In this document: one piece after another, positions 31,201-38,909 of the stretch
Numbering within the stretch: position 1 is the stretch's first letter
How the letters are laid out: every line of letters starts with the position of its first letter
Assembly (NCBI GenBank): GCA_029856685.1
Contig: JAHKKZ010000005.1
Coordinates: 1 to 44,588, forward strand
Reading direction: 5' to 3'
From: Candidatus Njordarchaeota archaeon
GTDB lineage: Archaea > Asgardarchaeota > Njordarchaeia > Njordarchaeales > Panguiarchaeaceae
Length of the DNA: 44,588 nt
Program-made: the position numbers and the translations under genes
Notes under the pieces: generated by a model
What the model saw: the letters and a program-made list of their open reading frames with translations, nothing else
Database searches by the model: none
Told to the model about the DNA's origin: nothing

Positions 31201-32467
31201 ATCCTATTGCCAATACAACAAGCTCTGTTGCCTCCCTCAGTTTCTTCCATAAAGAAGAGTCAAATCCGAAAGCATAATTATCGATCTTAATGGATTTAAA
31301 AAGGTAGATTTGTCTTATATGATTTCCCCACTTCAGTATCCGTGGGCCATCGGGCACCAATAATATGGGGACATAAAGGCCTCCTCTAGAGACATTGCTT
31401 ACTCCATATTCCTCAACTAATCCCTGTCCCATGGGAATGCCAGCTCTTCTTATATGGGCACCCACAAATCGGCCTAAATAAGCATATGTTCGGATGTCAA
31501 AGGCATATCTATATGATTCACGTGGAAATGTCAGTATGTCTATTTTTTCCTGAACAACTAAGGTTATTCTCTTCGAGCCAAAAGCTCTCTTTAATTTTGT
31601 TTCAGCATCCGATGCCGATCGTATAAAGATAATGTCCTGACCCTTCTCCCCTTTATTAGGCTTAACAACAACCTCTTTACCTCTAGAAAGCATGTCTTCA
31701 GATATTGATATGGCATCATCAACGTTTTTCGCAAAGTATGTCTCTGGCAACTTGAAAGGAGCTTTTTTGTGTTTTTTAATGAAATCCCTAACAACCCTAT
31801 ATGTCCTAAACTTACTACCAGTAATCTGACCAACCTCGCTACTATTGATTATGGGCTGAGTGATATTCTTTGGAAAAGAGGTATTTCTTCTTACTATTAA
31901 GTCTGGATAAAAGTATCTTGATCCCAATCTTACGGCGATTTTACTATTTAAAACAAAAAAGTTGTTTCTGTTAGCTATGACAGCATATATTCCGCGTCTT
32001 CTAAATTCTTGTGCTATGGAAAATCTTTCTGGCATCAACAGAGGTGCTCCGTTGAGGGGGGTGGTAATCAATACTTTCTTTGGGTATTTCTCTCTAAGCA
32101 TTCTATAGAAAGTTAGCGATGCATCAACGAAAAGTCTAATAAAATCTGTCTCCTCCACATATAACCTAAAGTTTGGAGCGGAGTCAAGAATAAGCTCGAA
32201 TGCTTTTTCCATTACATATATCCCGCCAGACACAGCATTTGCCTCTAAGAAAACAAGGTTATAGTTCTCATCAAGTAAAAAATCGAGTCCGGCATACGGA
32301 TAGTTTCTAATAGCATCCCAATGTCTTTGGTTAAACTTAAACAGATACATATCGCATACCAACCTATCCATTAGAAAAGAAGTAGCAATACTAATCATAA
32401 ATAAAAATTCTAGAGTGGCATCAAAAATTAAGATAATTATTGGCGAAGCTTCTGCCTCTGCTTCCAT
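31160..32467 (-). CDS. ATP-grasp ligase, motif order suggests circular permutation
   Basis: A protein of up to 435 residues. The middle and end carry the first ATP-grasp half: EVVVKPNKGEKGQDIIFI (ATP-binding Lys), LVVQEKI (adenine-pocket Glu) and YAFDIRTYAYLG (metal/substrate site), preceded by a pre-ATP-grasp domain (KVLITTPLNGAPLLMP onward). The motif that normally closes the fold, Asp then LExN, is instead near the N-terminus: YAGLDFLLDENYNLVFLEAN. This arrangement is read by eye. RimK-like enzymes of this kind join a carboxylate to an amine via an acyl phosphate. Starts at 32467, 32398 and 32371 are all possible; the first overlaps the acyl-CoA synthetase gene by 31 bases. Confidence 0.78.
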   Translation of the reverse strand: MEAEAEASPIIILIFDATLEFLFMISIATSFLMDRLVCDMYLFKFNQRHWDAIRNYPYAGLDFLLDENYNLVFLEANAVSGGIYVMEKAFELILDSAPNFRLYVEETDFIRLFVDASLTFYRMLREKYPKKVLITTPLNGAPLLMPERFSIAQEFRRRGIYAVIANRNNFFVLNSKIAVRLGSRYFYPDLIVRRNTSFPKNITQPIINSSEVGQITGSKFRTYRVVRDFIKKHKKAPFKLPETYFAKNVDDAISISEDMLSRGKEVVVKPNKGEKGQDIIFIRSASDAETKLKRAFGSKRITLVVQEKIDILTFPRESYRYAFDIRTYAYLGRFVGAHIRRAGIPMGQGLVEEYGVSNVSRGGLYVPILLVPDGPRILKWGNHIRQIYLFKSIKIDNYAFGFDSSLWKKLREATELVVLAIGYALMGFSDNAKTR

Positions 32468-33996
32468 TCCCTAATATAATCCTCATACACACCTTGCTTC
32501 TTCAACCATACTCCATAATCTGCCAAATTCCTAAGTACAAGTGCAGCCCTTTCGGGGGTAGGATACGCGGGTATTCCAGCCTTTTCAAATAATCTTCTAA
32601 ATTTAATTGCGTACTCAGCTCCACCCACATCGCAGAATACAACGGGTTTATTCGTATTTTTCCTGCGTATAGCATCTATGAGTTTCTTTGGTAACTCATC
32701 AGTAACTCCTGGTACATGATGCAGTCCAATGATCATTATGGTGTCCGTATTTTTGTCATCCAAAGCAGCTTCCAATGCATAGACAAAACTCTCATCGGTT
32801 GCGGAGCCAGTAACATCTATTGGGTTCGCAAACGTTGAGAAGGGCACAAGAACTCCTTTTTCAATTCCCTCCTTAAGCCTTGCTAAAAGATAATCGCTTG
32901 GTGGGTTCACTCTTAATCCGTACCTCTCAGCGGCATCGGTTGCCAAGAGGCCTGCACCCCCTCCATCTGTGATTATCGTTATATTGTATCCTTGGGCGGG
33001 AGGCTGCATCGTTAATGCTTTAACAGTATCTATGAATTCCTCTAATGTCTCCGTAACTATTGCACCCATTCTTCGAAATGCCGCCTCATACATAGTATAG
33101 TCCCCCGCTAGTGAACCTGTGTGGGATGCTGCCGCCCTTGCCCCAGCCTTTGTTCTTCCTCCCTTAAGAACTACTATCGGTTTTTTCTTGCTCACCTCCC
33201 GTCCTATCTCCACGAATAATCTTCCAGCATGTTTTATGCCCTCAATATAGAACATTATCACATCGACATAGGGATCCTTTAGTGCCCACAGAAGCAAGTC
33301 TGTTTCATCGACATCAACTTTGTTTCCATAGCTTACGAATTTAGCTATTCCGATATCAGCACCGAATAGTGCGTCGAGGATTGCTATTCCCAATGCTCCA
33401 GATTGGCTTCCAAAGAAGATTGTCCCAGGCCTTGGTCGGGGAGTAGCGAGTATCATTTTATCGCCATACTTCTTAAGTTCGGGGACAAATAACATATCAA
33501 CGCCACTATGATTATCAAAAACACCTAGACAATTTGGACCTACTATTCGCATCCCATATTTTTTCGCTATCTCCGTGACCTTATTCTCTAGCTCGACCTG
33601 TCCTATCTCTGAGAATCCAGCAGTTATTATTGATAGCACCTTAACACCTTTCCTTCCACATTCATCCACGACTATAGGGACGACTTTTGCTGGGACACAT
33701 ATTATCGCATGATCTACTGGGTCTGGTATGTCAAGTATTGATTTGTATAACTTCTGTCCAAAGAGTTCCCCGCCCTTAATATTAATCCCATAGACTCGCG
33801 CCTTTAATTTTCCGTTCTGAAAGTTTTCTACAAGATTCTTAAAAACAACCCACCCAACAGACCAAGGATCTCGGGATGCTCCTATTACTGCGATCCCAAT
33901 GGGCTCAAAGAAAGGTTTGAGTTCCTTGAATGCCTGCTCGGCTAGCTCATCTATTTTTTTCGAGACTATGAAGGGGTCTATTTCCTTGTAGGACAT
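32437..33996 (-). CDS. ADP-forming acyl-CoA synthetase, alpha subunit
   Basis: A 519-residue NDP-forming acyl-CoA synthetase alpha subunit. IAVIGASRDPWSVG is the CoA-binding Rossmann loop, IITAGFSEIG and RIVGPNCLG the next domain, and KGGRTKAGARAAASHTGSLAG carries the phospho-His (in SHTGS). The C-terminal third is the third alpha domain. With an ATP-grasp beta subunit such enzymes turn acyl-CoA, ADP and phosphate into acid, CoA and ATP, the main energy step in peptide-fermenting archaea. No standard beta-subunit gene is adjacent; the ATP-grasp gene that follows is of another type. GGTGAG lies six bases before ATG 33996, and a TATA-like TTTTTAA lies near 34030-34036. Confidence 0.93.
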   Translation of the reverse strand: MSYKEIDPFIVSKKIDELAEQAFKELKPFFEPIGIAVIGASRDPWSVGWVVFKNLVENFQNGKLKARVYGINIKGGELFGQKLYKSILDIPDPVDHAIICVPAKVVPIVVDECGRKGVKVLSIITAGFSEIGQVELENKVTEIAKKYGMRIVGPNCLGVFDNHSGVDMLFVPELKKYGDKMILATPRPRPGTIFFGSQSGALGIAILDALFGADIGIAKFVSYGNKVDVDETDLLLWALKDPYVDVIMFYIEGIKHAGRLFVEIGREVSKKKPIVVLKGGRTKAGARAAASHTGSLAGDYTMYEAAFRRMGAIVTETLEEFIDTVKALTMQPPAQGYNITIITDGGGAGLLATDAAERYGLRVNPPSDYLLARLKEGIEKGVLVPFSTFANPIDVTGSATDESFVYALEAALDDKNTDTIMIIGLHHVPGVTDELPKKLIDAIRRKNTNKPVVFCDVGGAEYAIKFRRLFEKAGIPAYPTPERAALVLRNLADYGVWLKKQGVYEDYIREWKQRQKLRQ

Positions 33997-34156
33997 ATTA
34001 TTCTCACCAAGAAGAAATTACTACTAATCAAGGTTAAAAAGTGGTTAATCTAGCTTGAGACTGTCCGCTGAGAGATAAGCAAGATATGTGTTCTAGATCA
34101 GAGTAAGAAAAATTTGTCTTGGAGATGGATCACCATAACTCAGTGGACGGTCCCAT

Positions 34157-34846
34157 CTAGCTCATAAGCTTTTTAATGTCTGTATATGCGAATACATATA
34201 TGATTTTAGGTTTCAATATAACAAAAAACGTAAATGGTAATGTTAAGGTTATGTTGTGGATCAGAGCTAGGAAATTCAGTAGTGCAAGTACGTAGAGAAC
34301 GTCTACCCGTATTTTCAAGATTCTTCTAATAGTCTCTCTGTGCATAATAAATATTACTGTGAGTAAGAACATAGAGAACGAGATAAGTTTCTCAACCATT
34401 TCATCTGTGTAATATATCAGGAAACCCATCTTTGAGAGGATCTCCGTATTTATCCCCCCCTGGACATATGTATATAGAACTAGTGCCCAGAGAAGTGTTG
34501 ATATTGCGGCCAATACAGTAGCAAAAAACATGAGTAGGCGTATCATATCCAGAAGAGATATATAATTGATGCGAAGAGCGGAATGTGCAAACATGCTAAA
34601 TAGAGCTACACCAACCATAATCATAGCGCTAGAGATGATAATTAGAAGCAGAAGGAACAAAACCACGATGTTATTCGTAATCATCGATATTAGAATATCA
34701 ATGGGAGTAAGTATTAGAATCGATAGAGATATTATGATGAATGAGTTCCTTATTCTCCTCCTCTGATGCTTTAGGAATCTTAGCCTTATATTAATAAGTT
34801 CTTCTAGGTCTTCTCTACTGACTAGTTTCATCTGCATAGATTTCAA
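34157..34846 (-). CDS. Uncharacterised membrane protein (about six transmembrane segments)
   Basis: A protein of 224-229 residues. After a basic, cytosolic N-terminus (LEELINIRLRFLKHQRRRIR) there are about six hydrophobic segments, in pairs, with a short outside loop around YVQGGINTEILSK. No transport or enzyme motif is seen and I do not recognise the family. TTG 34846, ATG 34837 and ATG 34831 are possible starts, all overlapping the end of the 209-residue gene, so it is translationally coupled to it. It is the last gene of the orphan operon that begins at 36197. Confidence 0.68.
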   Translation of the reverse strand: MKSMQMKLVSREDLEELINIRLRFLKHQRRRIRNSFIIISLSILILTPIDILISMITNNIVVLFLLLLIIISSAMIMVGVALFSMFAHSALRINYISLLDMIRLLMFFATVLAAISTLLWALVLYTYVQGGINTEILSKMGFLIYYTDEMVEKLISFSMFLLTVIFIMHRETIRRILKIRVDVLYVLALLNFLALIHNITLTLPFTFFVILKPKIIYVFAYTDIKKLMS

Positions 34847-35444
34847 CTAGATCGAATTTTTGATGTAAATAGGTATAACTTTTGCTTGGGGAATCCTGTA
34901 GAGCAGGCTCAAAGACAATCTTCTCTTTATGATGTATGAGTAAAGGCCAATACAAAATCTCCTCGGAAACGTATTTCGAGTCCTGTTCAATGTTTATGGC
35001 GTCAAGAAGTGCATAGATCTGGATATACTCGTCAGATGTGGCTATCTTCTTAGCTTCTGCTACTTGCGCGGGAACGAATAGTTGGAGGATAAGTCTACGT
35101 GGAATCTTTCTCATGGCCTCACGAGTCTCTTCTACAAATCTAAAGGCTATCTTCTTAAGTTCCTTAAGAACTTCAAAAATTCGCCGACCATCGGTAAGTG
35201 GTTCAAGAATGATGCCTATGTCTGGTCGGCCCCTCTCTGCTTTGATATGTCTGGGGTTTCGCATGAGAAGAACGTATGCCTCAGGCTGATTTAGTTTGGG
35301 CGGTGTGTACCCATCGAAGCACATCTCATATTTCTTAGATTTGGTTATGTACGTTATTTTAATCATGGGGATCCAAACTAGGATGAAATCCCTGTCCTTT
35401 CTCATGACCTTATGGATATCAATTCTTGGCTTAGCAAACCACAA
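34815..35444 (-). CDS. Uncharacterised 209-residue protein
   Basis: A soluble alpha/beta protein that I do not recognise. Strands occur at the start (FILVWIPMIKITYIT, YVLLMRN, IGIILEPLT), then a long helix (GRRIFEVLKELKKIAFRFVE), then RRLILQLFVPAQVAEAKKIA, and the last part again has strands (EEILYWPLLIHHKEKIVFEP). No metal or nucleotide motif is clear. The start is TTG 35444 with GGTG eight bases upstream. It lies 69 bases after the zinc-ribbon gene and overlaps the membrane-protein gene by about 30 bases, so it may bind that membrane protein. Confidence 0.62.
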   Translation of the reverse strand: MWFAKPRIDIHKVMRKDRDFILVWIPMIKITYITKSKKYEMCFDGYTPPKLNQPEAYVLLMRNPRHIKAERGRPDIGIILEPLTDGRRIFEVLKELKKIAFRFVEETREAMRKIPRRLILQLFVPAQVAEAKKIATSDEYIQIYALLDAINIEQDSKYVSEEILYWPLLIHHKEKIVFEPALQDSPSKSYTYLHQKFDLVEIYADETSQ

Positions 35445-35513
35445 AAGTGAACACCAACTAAACTAAATAATACCAAAACGCACAATTATATTATATAATT
35501 AACAATCTGAAGA

Positions 35514-36197
35514 TTAAGAATTAGATTTTCCAGAGATTTTCTGTAACTCGAGAATATCCTGTTTGTTAGGTCTACGATTGATTCTCTCAACAGTGTATTC
35601 GGCGAGTTCTCTTAGAACATTTGTTGGTAGAGGAGAATCCCCTAGAAGACCACATATTGCTTTGAACCAAAGAACTCTGTTTTCATTATTGCTAGGGCTT
35701 GGAACAAGCCCAAATAGTACTACATAGGAGTTTCTTATGACTATAAAATGCTTATCATCCATAGAGATTGTTTCTGGGCTATTTATTTTTTCTTTGGCGA
35801 TTTGGGGCTGTAAGTTCCTAACTATGAGGCTAAGGATGTTATACAGATCCGTCAGACATTCTGGACAAGTTCTAATATCAATAATCTTTTTTGTAGGCCA
35901 ACAAGCGATGAACTCGAAATTCTTAACAATGATTATATCTGTAAGTACTGTATAATCTCTGAATATTGTTGCTGTCCCAACGATATGTGTGTAGGGCGTG
36001 ATATAGGCCCCACGCATAAATAGCGAGGAGTCGATGTCAACTATCAAAGCGTGGTCTTTGTGTATCAAAGCTATTCTCCGTAGACCTCCAAACTCAGGAG
36101 AAAATTTATCTAAATTGACAATATTGCGAGCACCACACCGAGGACAGATGATGATGAATTCTTTTCCCAAAATTTTCACCGAGCAAAGTAAATACAT
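35514..36197 (-). CDS. Uncharacterised protein with two separated CxxC pairs
   Basis: A 227-residue protein that I do not recognise. IIICPRCGARNIVNL at the N-terminus looks like half of a zinc ribbon; the second pair, RTCPECLTDLYNIL, is about 90 residues later, so the two could hold one zinc across a beta-rich insert (RIALIHKDHALIVDIDSS). The last 90 residues are mixed, with a helical end. ATG 36197 is in frame, but GGTGA lies five bases before TTG 36170, which would begin the protein right at the zinc ribbon; the latter may be the true start. It heads an operon with two further orphans and is divergent from the coiled-coil gene at 36321. Confidence 0.62.
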   Translation of the reverse strand: MYLLCSVKILGKEFIIICPRCGARNIVNLDKFSPEFGGLRRIALIHKDHALIVDIDSSLFMRGAYITPYTHIVGTATIFRDYTVLTDIIIVKNFEFIACWPTKKIIDIRTCPECLTDLYNILSLIVRNLQPQIAKEKINSPETISMDDKHFIVIRNSYVVLFGLVPSPSNNENRVLWFKAICGLLGDSPLPTNVLRELAEYTVERINRRPNKQDILELQKISGKSNS

Positions 36198-36320
36198 ACA
36201 ATAATTACGTTATTGCAATTTTCGAATTCTTGGCAATAAGTATTGGTTACTGGTTTTTCATTATCCCTACTTTATGTTTTATATTAGAAAAATACTGTTT
36301 ACTTATAGGATATTATAGTT

Positions 36321-37823
36321 TTGATTCCCGCACTAAGTAAGGGTGCTTTTCATTTGCCAGAAAACATTGGGAAATACTCATTTTATGTAATACAGCAGAT
36401 TAGTGCTAGTAATAAAAATCCTAGTAATGTGTTATTGGCGTGGATAATTGCGTGGGCGTATGCTGAGCCACATGAACTTCTCGCCGTCCAGATAAAGAGG
36501 ACGCTCAAAGTTGAGCTTCCAAATAATTTTGAAGAAGCATTTAACCGAGTTATGCAGATGCTAAATAATCCTGACTTCAGAGCAGCAGCAATTAAAGCAT
36601 TTGGCATGGCAATATCAAAATATAGAGTAAGAGAAGACATAAAGGCCCTCGCATATGACGCCCCCACAGAGAGGGTTCTCACGGGTCTCAAAACAATAGC
36701 ACAGGAAATGCCGGGATCTAATGTACTTAATATACTTATTAGAGATGTCGAGTATATACAACAGATGAAGACAGGTACAACGCCGACTCCTACAACTGTT
36801 TCTCAGCCTACTCCACAACGGCAAGCTCCTATTTCAGCGCAACCCCCTTCTCCAACACAACCTCAATCAACGCTTTCCCCACTCCCGACTCCTAAGGTTC
36901 CAAGCGTTAAACCGGAAAGTCTAAAAAGCATGATAGTTGAGGCAGTCAAATCAGCTTATGGGAATAAAATGGAAGAGCTACTAAAAACTGTGAAAGAACT
37001 TTCGGGGAGAATTGATACGATTGAGGGGTTCATAAATATTCTAAGGGGGGAGGTCAGCGATATTAAAATGTACATGCAAAGCATTAGAGATGATATTGAA
37101 ACACTAAAAGAGAGTGTCAACAAGCTTATGTCTCTAAGGACACATCCACTAAATAGGGATGTTATGGAAGCTCTTAAAGAGGCAGCAAAAGTAATTGGTT
37201 TTGAGATAGTAGAAACCGAACAGGAAGCACTAGAAAAGGCAATACTTTCGCCGCCAGAGAAACCGCCTGAACAGCCTCCTCAAACACAACCAGAAGAGGC
37301 TATTAAGAAACCCAGCGTTAAAATTGAAATCCCAGAAAAGCCAAAAGAGATACCAAGTATATCCCCATCAAAGCACCCGCCGTCTGCGGTTAAAACAAAA
37401 CCACGGGAGATGGAACTCTTGATATCGCTATGGGGAGATACTGAGGCCCTCAAAAAATTTTCTGATTTTCTTTCAGAACACAAAATAGGCCCATTTAGAT
37501 GGCAGGTCACTACAGAAGTTGATGGAACTATATTCAAGATAACGATACAAGCTGCTGTGAGAGGCCTCCCACTAAAATACAAGAAGGAACTCATTAATAA
37601 ATCACAAGGGATAATTATAGCATCCACAGATAAGCCATTGCAAGAAATTAGTAAAGTTCTTCTGGCGTTCAAAAATCTGAAATTTATCGTTTGGGGAGCC
37701 TCGGAGCCCCCCAAGGAGATATTAGACCAAGGATTAATTGTAGAGAGTGGGTTCATAGAGAGCAAAGAGGACATGCTTAGTCTTCTACACAGAGTTTTGC
37801 CTAAGGTTGTCAATGCTTTATAA
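36321..37823 (+). CDS. Multi-domain coiled-coil protein ending in a GTPase-like fold without a P-loop
   Basis: A 500-residue protein with clear segments: a helical domain (1-150), a Pro/Thr/Gln-rich linker (152-197), a helical coiled coil (200-295, MEELLKTVKELSGRIDTIEG and on), a second Pro-rich linker (310-360), and a C-terminal alpha/beta domain (364-500). That last domain has strand and helix order like a small GTPase: MELLISLWGD, WQVTTEVDG, IFKITIQAA, GIIIASTD, KFIVWGASE, GLIVESGF, with helices between. The P-loop GxxxxGKS/T and NKxD are not there, so it should not bind GTP in the usual way. TTG 36321 is the start used; TATA-like TTTTATATT lies about 40 bases upstream. Function unknown. 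Confidence 0.7.
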   Translation: MIPALSKGAFHLPENIGKYSFYVIQQISASNKNPSNVLLAWIIAWAYAEPHELLAVQIKRTLKVELPNNFEEAFNRVMQMLNNPDFRAAAIKAFGMAISKYRVREDIKALAYDAPTERVLTGLKTIAQEMPGSNVLNILIRDVEYIQQMKTGTTPTPTTVSQPTPQRQAPISAQPPSPTQPQSTLSPLPTPKVPSVKPESLKSMIVEAVKSAYGNKMEELLKTVKELSGRIDTIEGFINILRGEVSDIKMYMQSIRDDIETLKESVNKLMSLRTHPLNRDVMEALKEAAKVIGFEIVETEQEALEKAILSPPEKPPEQPPQTQPEEAIKKPSVKIEIPEKPKEIPSISPSKHPPSAVKTKPREMELLISLWGDTEALKKFSDFLSEHKIGPFRWQVTTEVDGTIFKITIQAAVRGLPLKYKKELINKSQGIIIASTDKPLQEISKVLLAFKNLKFIVWGASEPPKEILDQGLIVESGFIESKEDMLSLLHRVLPKVVNAL

Positions 37824-38895
37824 GGCGTCTGGCGAGAACCTGTATTACTGGATTGTCCTCCCATGTACTGACAAGTAACTTATTGTTAATTATCTTCTTT
37901 ATTTCAGCTGTGATTCCAAGAATTCTTAAAGCTTCTCTCACCGCGTCCAGTTCTGGGCGTTTTCTTTCCCAACATCTATTTTGGCAATGTGTGCAGAAGC
38001 CTGTCTCAAAACATACTGAGGGGCATATAACGTTAGCGTTACTTGAATTTCCACAGCATGCAGATTTGAATGGGGTGAGGCCAATTTTACGTGCAAGCAG
38101 AATAAGTTTTCTTTTTTCTTCGGTGGTAAGAGGGATAGTGTACTGCTTCCTGGGGTTCTTTCTGAGATACTTTGTATTTATCCTTTGCTCTACTTCCTTC
38201 AAGTCTAAGCCTAAATTTTTGAGTTGCAGGTAGATACTATAAGTAATACGAAACGACCCAATAACCACGCACTGCGCGCCAGATTCATATGCAAGTTCCA
38301 TAATATTTTTTGCTTCTCTATAGTTCACACCAACAATTATTGGACGTAAAAATAGGCAGGTTTTAAGCCCTGCAGAACTCAGATTTCTTATAGTTTCTAA
38401 TCTCTTATCAACGCTTGGAGCATACGGCTCTAGGATATCCACGAGATCTGTTGTTACTATAGTAACTAGTGGGTTTATAGGTGCTGGAAGCCGTGAAATC
38501 TCATTCGCGTAACTACTACTTAGATAACTCTTTGTTGAGAACTGGATAGGATTACCTAGCATCGATAATTCCTGGAGATAACTAATTGCCCTCTCGGGGA
38601 ATATAAACGGCTCAGATATCGCACCTATAGCTATCAAAGTGCCGTATCGGCCAGAGACAAAGTAACGGTTTGCTAATATGGCATAGGTAAGTTCTTCTGG
38701 GCTAAGCGGATTGGGGCTCGGTTTTGTGCCTAAGCCCATATCATATATATAGCAATAGGAGCATCTGTATGGACAGCCACCAATAGTGAAGTGCACCGTT
38801 AAGCCGCAGAAACGTGGTTTTCTCTTAGAATGGGAATCCCTCAATGCTTTTTGCTTCTGTTCTTCCGTGAGTAGTTCTTCGTATCTCTGTCGCAT
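37810..38895 (-). CDS. Radical SAM protein with Cys-rich C-terminal region
   Basis: A 361-residue radical SAM enzyme. GGCPYRCSYCYIY gives the CxxxCxxC cluster ligands at C41, C45 and C48, followed by the SAM-binding strand region (GTLIAIGAISEPFIFP). The middle reads as a partial TIM barrel. About residue 285-320 carries a seven-Cys motif, CCx9Cx3Cx5Cx2Cx3C, which could hold one or two further Fe-S clusters. The layout recalls SplB-like and anaerobic modification enzymes, but the substrate is unknown. The stop overlaps that of the coiled-coil gene by 14 bases. The start codon is only 14 bases from that of the divergent gene at 38910. Confidence 0.85.
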   Translation of the reverse strand: MRQRYEELLTEEQKQKALRDSHSKRKPRFCGLTVHFTIGGCPYRCSYCYIYDMGLGTKPSPNPLSPEELTYAILANRYFVSGRYGTLIAIGAISEPFIFPERAISYLQELSMLGNPIQFSTKSYLSSSYANEISRLPAPINPLVTIVTTDLVDILEPYAPSVDKRLETIRNLSSAGLKTCLFLRPIIVGVNYREAKNIMELAYESGAQCVVIGSFRITYSIYLQLKNLGLDLKEVEQRINTKYLRKNPRKQYTIPLTTEEKRKLILLARKIGLTPFKSACCGNSSNANVICPSVCFETGFCTHCQNRCWERKRPELDAVREALRILGITAEIKKIINNKLLVSTWEDNPVIQVLARRLIKH

Positions 38896-38909
38896 TCTAA
38901 TATGTCTAT

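Noticed and set aside
37280-37864. Long antisense frame (194 codons) opposite the coiled-coil gene
   Set aside because: The plus-strand frame has clear domain structure and extends much further; the antisense frame is Ser/Ile-rich, matches nothing, and runs through the convergent gene end.
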